64,000 nucleotides of DNA from Shumkonia mesophila (GTDB taxonomy: Bacteria > Pseudomonadota > Alphaproteobacteria > Rhodospirillales > Shumkoniaceae). The notes under the pieces were generated by a model, which was not told where the DNA came from, did no database searches, and was given only the letters and a program-made list of their open reading frames with translations. Position 1 is the first letter of the stretch, and each line of letters starts with the position of its first letter. Location of the stretch: assembly GCF_026163695.1 (NCBI RefSeq), contig NZ_JAOTID010000001.1, positions 682,001-746,000 of the forward strand, in the 5' to 3' direction. The translations under genes were made by a program, and so were the position numbers. This document shows positions 37,229-46,579 of this stretch, one piece after another.

Positions 37229-40200
37229 TCGTCGCCTCCGCCGGCCAGCCATTCCTTGACCCGGGCCAGATGGTCGTAATCGCCGACGTCGCGCTCGAAC
37301 ATCGGGCGGCGGCGCGACAGGTAGGGGGTCCTGGGGTTGTCGAAAAGGGCGACCTTGCGAGCCAGGCCGGACATCGCCTCTTCGGCGATGGCGGCAACGC
37401 CTTCGTTCAGCACCCGCTCCTCACCGGGCAGCCGGCCGCCGGTGAGCCGAAGGTAGATCATCTCGGCCACCGACTTCGCGGGGATGCCGGCGAAGCCGCC
37501 GGCCGCCGCCATCGCTGCCTCCAGCGACAACTGCGGCGCCAAGCCGCATTCGACCTGCTTTCGCGACGGGACCTGGCCGGTCTTGTAGTCGATGATCGCC
37601 AGATCGCCCGTCGGCGTCAGGTCCAGGCGGTCGGCACGGCCGCTCAGAAGGAAGGGGCCGCCCGGCGCCGCCAGGACCAGCTCGCCCCGGGTCTCGGTGG
37701 CCAGCACGCGATGGCCGGCGGCGCGTCGGCGGCGCTCGAAGTCGATGAACCAGCGGGCCAGGCGCTCGAAGCGCGGCCACCAGAAGGCGCGAACCCCGGG
37801 CCGGGCCGTACGATCCCCGAACACCTGGCGGCCGATGGCGATCAGCCGGTCCTCGGCATCGGCCGGCAGCTCGCCGGGGACGGCGCGAATGAAGGCCTCC
37901 AGCGCGTCGTGGATGATGGTGCCGCGCTCGGCCGCCGCCGGATCGGCGTCGAGCGCGTCCAGCGGCGCCAGACCCAGGATGTGGCGCGCGAAGATGGCAT
38001 AGGGGTCGCGAATCCACGCCTCGACCTGGGTGACCGATAGCCTGCGGGGCCGGGCCTCGGCGGGCGGCCGGGGGCGCGGCGGGACGACCGGGCGGGGTGG
38101 CCCGGCGGCATCCAGCCCCTCGAACCAGGCGATCCAGCGGCGGTCGGTCTCAAGCGTCCGGGCCAGCCCCGAACCGGCGGTGAGCGCATCCAGGCGGGCC
38201 AGCCAGCGCGATGGCACGGTCGGCGTTCCCTCGACCCGGCTGGCCCGGGTCAGGACGACGCGGGGCGCCGCGAAGGCCTGGGCGAAGTCGTGGGCCGAAA
38301 GGCCGATGCGGCGTTCCGGCAACGGCAACCCGAAGCTCTTCATCATCGGCCGGCTCATCCACGGCCCGGCCTGGGTTTCGGGCGGCCAGCAGCCCTCGTT
38401 GAGGCCGCCCAGCACGACGACGTCGGCCTGTTGCAGGCGGGCTTCCAGCGGTCCCCAGATGGCAAGGCGCGGATGGCGCCCGAAGCGGGGGCGCACCACG
38501 CGGCCCGCCATCAGGGCGTCGAAGAGGCCGGCGTATTGGCGGCCGGCCAGCGGCCCCAGGGAAGCTGCCGAGTCGGCCAGTTCGGCCAGGAAATGGGCGA
38601 CGGCCTCGCCGGCCTCGCCGGCCCACAGGCGGGCGGCGCCGGGGGCCTCATCTGTGGCCGCCAGGGCCTCGACGCAGGCGACGTGGGCGGAAACCAGGGC
38701 GAGGGGATCGGCGGCGGTCTGGCGAAGCAGCGCATGGAGGGAAGCCGCCGCGTCCTCCAGGCTGGCGAGCAGGACGGCGAACCGGCTTGCCTGCCCGCCC
38801 AGCGCGGCGCGCAGACCGTCGATGCCGGGGGCCGGCCGGGGGCCGCGCAGGGCAGCGATTTCAAGCTCGCGGACGGCGGTCCGGAAGGCAACCGGGCGGC
38901 GGCCGCCGGCGGCCAGCGGATGCTTGAGCGCGGCCAACGTGGCGACCGGCGCAAAATCCTCGGCGACCATGGCCAGCGCCAGGCGCAGGAAGGCGGCGGG
39001 CGGCGTGTGGGCCAGCGGCTGGCCGGCCGAATCGTCGACGTCGATCGCCCAGCGCCGCAGTTCGGCGGCGACGCGGCGGGCCAGCGCGCGGTCGAGGGTG
39101 ATCAGGGCGGCGGTCCGCCCGGCCGTTTCCAGGGTCTCGCGCAGGATCAGCGCGATGACGCCCGCTTCCTCGCGCGGGCCCGGGCAGTCGATGCGCGAGA
39201 CGCCCTCCAGCGCGGCGGCGGAAAACGACGCCTGGCGGCGCCAGCGGTCGGTCAGACCGGCCGGCCTGAGGGCGATCTGGATCAGCCGGCGGCGTTCCGC
39301 CGCGGCCGGCCCATCGGCCGGGGAAGGCCGATCCGCCGGCGGCCACGGCTTCACCGCCTCGACAGACAGCCCCAGATGGGCCAGCAGCCGCACCATGCCG
39401 TACTGCGGATGGGTGGGATCGAGGGCGTCGCGGGTTTCCTCGTCCATGTCGGTGTCGAGCCCGGGCAGGACGACGCAGCCCCGCGGCAGTTCCGCCACCA
39501 CCTTGAGCAGGTCGGCGGTGGCCGGGATGCTGCCGGTCGAGCCGGCGGCGATCACCGGGCCGGCCGGCGGATGGCGCCGCCAGGCGGCGGCCTGGGCGGC
39601 GAGCAGGCGGTTGCGGCGCTCGGCCGTGTCGACGGCGTCTTCGGCGGCCAGCACCCGCGGCCACTGCTCGCTCAAGATGGCCAGGAATTCCAGCGTGACC
39701 TGCCAGTGCTCGGCCAGTTCGTCGGGCACCAGCCCGGCCAGGGCGGCGAAATCCAGGCGTTCGGTATGGACCTGATCGAGCAGCCGGCCCAGTTCGGCGG
39801 CCAGGCGGGCCGCCTGCTCGGCCGAGGTGTCGCGGCCGGAGAGCGCCATGACCAGGCGGGTCAGCAGGATCTGGCGGCGCAGGCCGGAAAGGGCGGGCGG
39901 GATGTCGTCGCCGCCGGCGGCCCCGTCCTCGGACGGCATTTCCCCCAGCAGGTCGAAGGCGCCGGCGATGGCCAGCTCGTCCTCGTCGAGATCGCCCAGC
40001 GGCCGCATGCGGGGCAGCAGCGTCGGCCGCCCGCCGGTCAGCCGAAGAAAAGCTTCGCCCAGCGCCCGGCAGGCGCGGCGGGTGGGCAGAAGGACGATGG
40101 CGGCGGCAAGATCCTCGGGGCCGCCGCCGATGCGCTCGACCAAACCGGCGGCCAGGGCGTCGACGAAGGGCCTTCCGGCGGGGATGGTGAAGACCGCCGG

Positions 40201-40239
40201 CGGTCTGCCGCCCTCGCTCGGGACGCCCCGTTGGATCAC
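37225..40239 (-). CDS. addB: Double-strand break repair protein AddB
   Basis: 1004 aa partner of AddA. The N-terminal region is helicase-like but its P-loop is degenerate (AIVLLPTRRACRALGEAF), as in the alphaproteobacterial AddB family. The C-terminal RecB-type nuclease shows GRADRLDLTPTGDLAIIDYKTG and a downstream QLSLEAAM motif. The start is GTG 40239, whose bases overlap the stop of murU (GTGA). The frame is open further upstream, inside murU, but without a ribosome-binding site. Confidence 0.94.
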   Translation of the reverse strand: MIQRGVPSEGGRPPAVFTIPAGRPFVDALAAGLVERIGGGPEDLAAAIVLLPTRRACRALGEAFLRLTGGRPTLLPRMRPLGDLDEDELAIAGAFDLLGEMPSEDGAAGGDDIPPALSGLRRQILLTRLVMALSGRDTSAEQAARLAAELGRLLDQVHTERLDFAALAGLVPDELAEHWQVTLEFLAILSEQWPRVLAAEDAVDTAERRNRLLAAQAAAWRRHPPAGPVIAAGSTGSIPATADLLKVVAELPRGCVVLPGLDTDMDEETRDALDPTHPQYGMVRLLAHLGLSVEAVKPWPPADRPSPADGPAAAERRRLIQIALRPAGLTDRWRRQASFSAAALEGVSRIDCPGPREEAGVIALILRETLETAGRTAALITLDRALARRVAAELRRWAIDVDDSAGQPLAHTPPAAFLRLALAMVAEDFAPVATLAALKHPLAAGGRRPVAFRTAVRELEIAALRGPRPAPGIDGLRAALGGQASRFAVLLASLEDAAASLHALLRQTAADPLALVSAHVACVEALAATDEAPGAARLWAGEAGEAVAHFLAELADSAASLGPLAGRQYAGLFDALMAGRVVRPRFGRHPRLAIWGPLEARLQQADVVVLGGLNEGCWPPETQAGPWMSRPMMKSFGLPLPERRIGLSAHDFAQAFAAPRVVLTRASRVEGTPTVPSRWLARLDALTAGSGLARTLETDRRWIAWFEGLDAAGPPRPVVPPRPRPPAEARPRRLSVTQVEAWIRDPYAIFARHILGLAPLDALDADPAAAERGTIIHDALEAFIRAVPGELPADAEDRLIAIGRQVFGDRTARPGVRAFWWPRFERLARWFIDFERRRRAAGHRVLATETRGELVLAAPGGPFLLSGRADRLDLTPTGDLAIIDYKTGQVPSRKQVECGLAPQLSLEAAMAAAGGFAGIPAKSVAEMIYLRLTGGRLPGEERVLNEGVAAIAEEAMSGLARKVALFDNPRTPYLSRRRPMFERDVGDYDHLARVKEWLAGGGDE

Positions 40240-41033
40240 CGGCGCTTCACCCCCGGATACCTCTCCTGCATGTAGGCCTCGGCGTCGGCCAGTCCTTCGG
40301 GGGTGCCGACGTGGAACCACTCGCCGTCATGGATCATGCCGTAAAGCCGGCGCTTTTCCATGGCCCGGTTGTAAAGGACGTTCAGCGGGAACCGCCCCTT
40401 GGGCGCGTTCTCGAACAGCCGCGGATGCAGGATCTGGATGCCGGTGAACAGGAAGGGCGACAACTCGCGCTCGGGTCGGGGGCTGAGCACGCCGGCCGGA
40501 TCGACGATGAAATCGCCCATGCCGGTGTAGCCGTAGGCCTCGACGGTGGAGTGCAGGAGCAGCAGGCCGTCCATCCGCGATTCGTCCCAGGTTTCGGCCA
40601 TGCGGCGCAGGGCCGAATGGGGACCGTTGAGCCACATGATGTCGGCGTTGACGACCAGGAACGGCTTGTCGCCCAGCAGCGGCAGGGCATTGGCGATGCC
40701 GCCCCCGGTTTCGAGGATCTCGGGCTCGCGGGAAAACACCACCGGGGGCGACTTGCGCCGCTTGACATGGCTCTCGATCAACTGGCCGAGATGGTGGACG
40801 TTGATGATCACCGTGCTCAGGCCTTCCTCGTCCAGGCGGTCGAGGCTGTAGTCGAGCAGCGCCCGGCCGCCGACCTGGATCAGGGGCTTGGGCAGGGTCT
40901 CGGTGATCGGACGCATGCGGGTGCCGAAGCCGGCGGCCAGGATCATGGCACGTTCCGGCAGGTTGGGATGGCGGGGCGCCGCCTCCTTTTGCGGTTTGCG
41001 GGGGTCGTTCTTCAAGCTGCCACCGGCGGGCAT
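40236..41033 (-). CDS. murU: N-acetylmuramate alpha-1-phosphate uridylyltransferase (MurU-type nucleotidyltransferase)
   Basis: 265 aa nucleotidyltransferase. The signature is MILAAGFGTRMRPITETLPKPL, followed by the metal-binding FLVVNADIMW. The family includes mannose-1-phosphate guanylyltransferases, but adjacency to an AmgK-like kinase identifies the likely job: making UDP-MurNAc from MurNAc-1-phosphate in peptidoglycan recycling. Start MPAGGSLKNDP at 41033 is used, overlapping the kinase gene by 22 bases; the frame is open about 50 codons upstream, within amgK. Confidence 0.87.
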   Translation of the reverse strand: MPAGGSLKNDPRKPQKEAAPRHPNLPERAMILAAGFGTRMRPITETLPKPLIQVGGRALLDYSLDRLDEEGLSTVIINVHHLGQLIESHVKRRKSPPVVFSREPEILETGGGIANALPLLGDKPFLVVNADIMWLNGPHSALRRMAETWDESRMDGLLLLHSTVEAYGYTGMGDFIVDPAGVLSPRPERELSPFLFTGIQILHPRLFENAPKGRFPLNVLYNRAMEKRRLYGMIHDGEWFHVGTPEGLADAEAYMQERYPGVKRR

Positions 41034-42088
41034 GACGGCTTCTCTCTTCTTTCCGATGGAATGTTGCGGGCGAACCAGGCGGCGACGGGCGCCAGGTCCG
41101 GGTGGTCGAGGGCGCGTTCCAGAAGCCGCCATAGCCGGGGAATGTGGCCCAGGTAGCGGGGCTTGCCGTCGCGCAGGCAAAGCCGGGTGAAGATGCCGAT
41201 CACCTTGGCGTGACGCTGCGCCGCAAGGACGGCGAAGGCGGCGTCGAAGGCCGGTCGGTCGAGGTCGGGAAAGGCGGCGGCATAGCGACGGCGCAGGGCG
41301 TCGACAAGCCCGGGGTCGATGTCGCGCCGGGCGTCTTCCAGCAGCGACATCAGGTCATAGGCGGCCGGCCCCGCCAGGGCGTCCTGGAAGTCGAGCAGCC
41401 CGCAGGCGGCAACGCCGGGGCGCCCATCGAGCACCATCAGGTTGTCGACGTGGTAATCCCGGAGCACCAGGGTCGTCGGCTGGGCCCGCACCGCGGCGAA
41501 GGCCTCCAGCCAGGCCTGGCCATAGGCGTGGCGCACCGCCGCCGGGGTCGGCCGTCCCATGACGCTGGGCATGTACCAGTCGGTCAGCAGGAACGCCTCG
41601 GCCAGCAGGGTCTCGTCGTCGTAGGGTTTGAGCCCGGCCGGCACGGCGGCCCCGGGGGCCAGTCGGTGAAGGTGGACCAGGACGTCGACGGCCATCTCGT
41701 AAAGGGCCCGCTCGTTGCCGCCTGCCTGCGCGACGCCGGGGCTTCGCTCCGGCGAAGGCAGATCTCCGGCCAGGATGCGGGTGAAGGTGGCGTCCCCGAA
41801 ATCCTCGATCAGCAGCAGGCCGGCGGCGGCGTCCTCGGCCAGGATGGCCGGCGCGCTGAGCCCGAGGGCATTGAGGTGCCGGGCCAGCCGGGCGAACGGT
41901 CGCACGTCCTCCTTCGGCGGCGGCGCGTCCATCAACAGGACCGGCTCGCCGTCCCGCCGCAGGCGTTCGTAGCGGCGGAACGAGGCATCGCCGGTCAGCG
42001 GCGTCCGGTCCGCCCTTTCCCAGCCGTGGGCGGCAAGAAAGGCGCGGATGACGGCTTCGCGACCGGTGGCGGGGACGGCGTCAGGCAA
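41012..42088 (-). CDS. amgK: Anomeric MurNAc/GlcNAc kinase AmgK (aminoglycoside phosphotransferase fold)
   Basis: 358 aa with a protein-kinase-like fold. The catalytic loop is LVLRDYHVDNLMVL and the metal loop LLDFQDALAGPAAYDLMSLL. AmgK phosphorylates the C1 hydroxyl of recycled MurNAc, and MurU then converts it to UDP-MurNAc, bypassing the fosfomycin-sensitive MurA step. The location between tsaE and murU supports this assignment over a drug phosphotransferase. It overlaps tsaE by eight bases. Biochemical substrate is inferred. Confidence 0.87.
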   Translation of the reverse strand: MPDAVPATGREAVIRAFLAAHGWERADRTPLTGDASFRRYERLRRDGEPVLLMDAPPPKEDVRPFARLARHLNALGLSAPAILAEDAAAGLLLIEDFGDATFTRILAGDLPSPERSPGVAQAGGNERALYEMAVDVLVHLHRLAPGAAVPAGLKPYDDETLLAEAFLLTDWYMPSVMGRPTPAAVRHAYGQAWLEAFAAVRAQPTTLVLRDYHVDNLMVLDGRPGVAACGLLDFQDALAGPAAYDLMSLLEDARRDIDPGLVDALRRRYAAAFPDLDRPAFDAAFAVLAAQRHAKVIGIFTRLCLRDGKPRYLGHIPRLWRLLERALDHPDLAPVAAWFARNIPSERREKPSCPPVAA

Positions 42089-42569
42089 GGCCGGCCTCCT
42101 TCAGGCGGCGGGCCCAGCCAGCGCCGCCGGCCAGGCTTGCCCGCCGGGCGGTGGGTTCGTCGCCGGCAGCGAGCGCCACCTCCAGGCGGCCGGGCGGCAA
42201 CAACGCGCCCAGACGGGCCGGCCATTCGATCAGCGAGATGCCGTCGGCGAAGGCTTCCTCGATGGCCAGCTCGTAGGCCTCCTCGGGGTCGGCCAGGCGA
42301 AAGAGGTCGAAATGATGGATGGCGCCGCCGGGAAGGTCGTAGGACTGGACCAGGGTGAAGGTCGGGCTCGGCACCTCTTCCAGGCCATCGCCGCGGGCCC
42401 GGATGAAGGCGCGGGCGAACACCGTCTTGCCGGCCCCGAGATCGCCTTCAAGGGCGATCACGTCGCCCGGCCGGGCCGACTTCGCCAGGGCGGCGGCCAG
42501 GGCCTCGGTCGCCGCCTCGTCGGGCAGGTCCATGTGCAGCAGGCGGGGCGGGCGTTCGGCTGTGGACAT
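42081..42569 (-). CDS. tsaE: tRNA threonylcarbamoyladenosine biosynthesis ATPase TsaE
   Basis: 162 aa ATPase that activates the TsaB-TsaD complex in the universal t6A modification of tRNA. The P-loop is LEGDLGAGKTVFARAFIRA. VPSPTFTLVQSYD and HHFDLFRLADPEEAYEL are family signatures, as is ISLIEWPARLG. The start may be MSTAERPP at 42569 or MPFPMSTA at 42581; neither has a strong ribosome-binding site. First of the block tsaE-amgK-murU-addB-addA. Confidence 0.94.
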   Translation of the reverse strand: MSTAERPPRLLHMDLPDEAATEALAAALAKSARPGDVIALEGDLGAGKTVFARAFIRARGDGLEEVPSPTFTLVQSYDLPGGAIHHFDLFRLADPEEAYELAIEEAFADGISLIEWPARLGALLPPGRLEVALAAGDEPTARRASLAGGAGWARRLKEAGLA

Positions 42570-42720
42570 CGGAAACGGCATCTCCGGACGGCAGCCGATC
42601 CCGGATCGGGCCCGGAATCGGACGGCGCCATTCTTACCCGGTCGACGGGCCGCTTTCCAAGCCCAATCGGCGGCATGCGGAAGGTGGATCGAAACCATCG
42701 GCCTCGCCCCGCGGGATCGC

Positions 42721-44925
42721 TCAGGTTCCGGCCTGGGTCGCCCCGGTGGGCAGCCGGCAGATCACGGTGGTTCCGCGGCCGGGGGCGGAGCGGATCTCGA
42801 CCCGTCCGGCGTGCAGTTCGACGAAGCGGGTGACCAGCGACAGGCCGAGGCCGGCGCCGCGGCCGTCGACCTCGGGGTCGGTGCCGTGGCCGAACGGCTG
42901 CACGGCGCGGCGGATCTGCTCCTCGCTCATGCCCGGGCCGGTGTCGCTGATCGAGATGACCACCTCGTCGTTGGCCTTCCGCGCGGTCAGGCCGACGCGG
43001 CCGCGGGCCGGGGCGAAGCGCACCGCGTTGCTCATCAGGTTGAAGAACACCTGGCGCAGCCGGCGCCCGTCGGCGACGATCCAGCCGATGTCGGGCGGGC
43101 AGTCGAATTCGACCTTGAGGCTCTTGAACCGCGAGCGCTCGCGGACCAGCTTCAGCGTCCCGGCGAGCAGGCCGTGGACGTCGACGGCGTCCAGTTCGAG
43201 CGACATGATGCCGGCCTCGATGCTGGCGAGATCCAGGGTGTCGCTGACCACCGTCATCAGGTTCTGCGAGGTTTCGAGAATGCCCTGGCAGTATTCCTTC
43301 TGGCGGCGGTTGAGCTCGCCGAAATACTCCTCGGCCAGAATCTCGGCGAAACCGATCAGGGTGGTCAGCGGCGTGCGGATCTCGTAGGACACGTTGGCGA
43401 TGAACGCCGATTTCAGCCGGTTGGCCTCGTCGAGCGCTTCGGCCCGCTGGCGCAACGCCGCCTCGACCTGGGCGCTGTCGGTGACGTTGAGGAAGCTGAC
43501 CAGCACGGCGCCGTCGGGCAGCGGCACCGTGGCGTACTCGATGACGGCCCCGTCGGTCCGGGCGAGCCGCCCGCCGCCGGGCTCGCGCTTCATCAGCCGG
43601 GCCGCCGTGACGACGGGGCGGCTGCCGCCGGCGCTCTCCTCGAGGCGGGCGTTCATGCGGAGCGCGAAATCGGCGAGGTGAATGCCCTGGGCGATGGCCT
43701 TGCCGTCCAATTCCCACAGATGGACGAAGGCGGGGTTGTTGAGCTTGAGCCGGCCGTCGCCGCCGAACACCGCGACCGCCTCGAACAGGTTGTCCAGGGT
43801 CTCGCGCTGCACCGCACTCAATTCGTTGATCGAGCGTTCGAGGGACAGGCGCTCCGACAGATCCTCGTAGGCGAAGACCAGGCCGCCCGTCGGGTGCGGC
43901 GCGCAAACGCGGCGCACCGTGCGGCCGTCGGGCAGGTGCATGAGGCTGACCTCCGGCTGGGTCACCAGGCGGAACAGGGCGACCTGTTCCTCGCGGAAAG
44001 CCGGATAGTCGGGGACCTCGGGGAGCAGGCGGTGCTCCCTCAGGAGATCGAGCAACTGGCCCAGGCGCGGCCGGCCGGCCAGCGCGTGGTCGTCCAGGCG
44101 CCACAGCCGGGCGAAGGTCGCGTTGTGGAATTCCAGGCGGGCGTCCGGGCCGAACACGGCGATGCCCACCGGCAGGACGTCCAGGAGTTTCGCCCACCCC
44201 TCCGAGACCCGCCGCCCCTCGGTTCCGGCGTCGGCGGGCAAGGCGAAGGCCGCCGTTCCGCGGCCGGCGGCCAGGGAAACTTCGGTGATCTCCAGGGAAG
44301 GGGGCGATTCGGGGTCGGCGCCCTGGGCGCTCGCCGCCGGGTTGGCGAAGGCGATCTCGCGATCGGGCCCGCGCAGCCATACCGGGAACGGCAGCGCTTC
44401 GCACAGGGTTTTGAGACCTTCGGCATCGGCGACGGCGGGCGCGGCGGCGCGCGGGATGGGGCTGCCGGCGTCCCTGATCCACAGGACGTCGGCGGCGACG
44501 TCGCCGTTGGTGCTGAAGGCGCGCACGCCGCTTACCTGGACCTGGCGGTTCCTGCCGACGACCGGCAGCGCCATGCCAAAGCCGGTGCCGTCGCGGCGCA
44601 GGATTTCGACGGCCTGGGCCAGCCGGGCGGCGTCGTCGTCGGCAAAGCGGCCGAGCACCTCTTCGTAGCCGCTCTCCACGCCGCCGGCGAGATTGAGCAG
44701 CACGGCAAGCCGGCTGGAAACCCTGACTGCGCCGCTCGCCGTCTCCCAGATCAGGAAACCGTCGGGCGAGGCGGCGACGACGTCCCAGGCAATGCGGGCG
44801 TCGGCCTCGCGGGCCTTGGCCTCGCGCCGCCGGCGCGACAGGCGCCGCCCCTGCCAGACAAGGATCGGCGCCACACAAGCGCCCAAGGCCGCCGCGCCGA
44901 GCGCGAAGACGATCCCGGCGTCCAT
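42721..44925 (-). CDS. divL: DivL-like cell-cycle PAS kinase with tyrosine in place of the phospho-acceptor histidine
   Basis: 734 aa. One N-terminal membrane helix (about residues 4-24), then several PAS modules (about residues 45-150, 250-370 and 380-490), a HisKA-like helix pair and an HATPase_c domain (LMSNAVRFAP, SISDTGPGMSEEQ, GAGLGLSLVTRF). The H-box reads IANVSYEIRTPLTTLIG: the residue that should be His is Tyr514 (codon at 43384-43386). Caulobacter DivL has the same replacement (Tyr550) and acts with DivK to control the CckA phosphorelay. The ATP-binding motifs look intact. tsaE follows downstream, and ahcY lies upstream on the same strand. Confidence 0.85.
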   Translation of the reverse strand: MDAGIVFALGAAALGACVAPILVWQGRRLSRRRREAKAREADARIAWDVVAASPDGFLIWETASGAVRVSSRLAVLLNLAGGVESGYEEVLGRFADDDAARLAQAVEILRRDGTGFGMALPVVGRNRQVQVSGVRAFSTNGDVAADVLWIRDAGSPIPRAAAPAVADAEGLKTLCEALPFPVWLRGPDREIAFANPAASAQGADPESPPSLEITEVSLAAGRGTAAFALPADAGTEGRRVSEGWAKLLDVLPVGIAVFGPDARLEFHNATFARLWRLDDHALAGRPRLGQLLDLLREHRLLPEVPDYPAFREEQVALFRLVTQPEVSLMHLPDGRTVRRVCAPHPTGGLVFAYEDLSERLSLERSINELSAVQRETLDNLFEAVAVFGGDGRLKLNNPAFVHLWELDGKAIAQGIHLADFALRMNARLEESAGGSRPVVTAARLMKREPGGGRLARTDGAVIEYATVPLPDGAVLVSFLNVTDSAQVEAALRQRAEALDEANRLKSAFIANVSYEIRTPLTTLIGFAEILAEEYFGELNRRQKEYCQGILETSQNLMTVVSDTLDLASIEAGIMSLELDAVDVHGLLAGTLKLVRERSRFKSLKVEFDCPPDIGWIVADGRRLRQVFFNLMSNAVRFAPARGRVGLTARKANDEVVISISDTGPGMSEEQIRRAVQPFGHGTDPEVDGRGAGLGLSLVTRFVELHAGRVEIRSAPGRGTTVICRLPTGATQAGT

Positions 44926-45055
44926 CAGGGCGGGCTGACCGGGCGGCGCCCGGAACGAAGGGAAGGATCAATCGGCACGGGCGCGATCTTAGAGCATTCT
45001 CCCGCGTTATTGAATCCTTCTCGCGGCGTTCCTTTCGCGCCGCCCGCCGGTCGCG

Positions 45056-46453
<1,398 letters not shown>

Positions 46454-46529
46454 GGGGAATCACTCCAAACCTGTTGATCGCGCGAGCCGGCCCGTTCGCC
46501 GGGGACGGCGGGACGACGAGGGGATGAAG

Positions 46530-46559
46530 GTTATAAAGAAATCTTTATATGTTTTTCAA
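46530..46559 (-). promoter_or_regulatory. Predicted ahcY promoter with an embedded perfect palindrome
   Basis: On the minus strand TTGAAA (46554-46559) and TTATAA (46531-46536; or TATAAC one base further) are spaced 17-18 bases. The spacer and the -10 contain a perfect inverted repeat, 46532-46549 (TATAAAGATTTCTTTATA). An operator in that place would let a repressor block RNA polymerase. ArsR-family SahR proteins control ahcY in many Proteobacteria; assigning this site to SahR is inference. No such regulator gene is in the window. Confidence 0.6.
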
Positions 46560-46579
46560 GCGAAGAAGCGTGTCGGCGC

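Noticed and set aside
33797-37279. Very long open frame (over 1100 codons) on the plus strand opposite addA
   Set aside because: It is antisense to a gene with clear helicase and nuclease motifs. Its translation is Gly/Arg/Ala/His-rich with no family motif, as expected from high-GC third-position bias.
41034-41180. N-terminal extension of murU beginning at 41180
   Set aside because: The added segment is Pro/Arg-rich and is amgK read in another frame; the nucleotidyltransferase signature begins well after the internal ATG at 41033.
41012-42088. Aminoglycoside resistance gene
   Set aside because: The fold is that of aminoglycoside phosphotransferases, but the tsaE-amgK-murU context points to sugar kinase activity in cell-wall recycling.
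46454-46530. Possible SAH or SAM-type riboswitch in the ahcY leader
   Set aside because: The roughly 75-base leader has some GC-rich pairing, but I could not match it to a known SAH or SAM riboswitch core. The upstream palindrome explains regulation more simply. A covariance-model scan would settle it.
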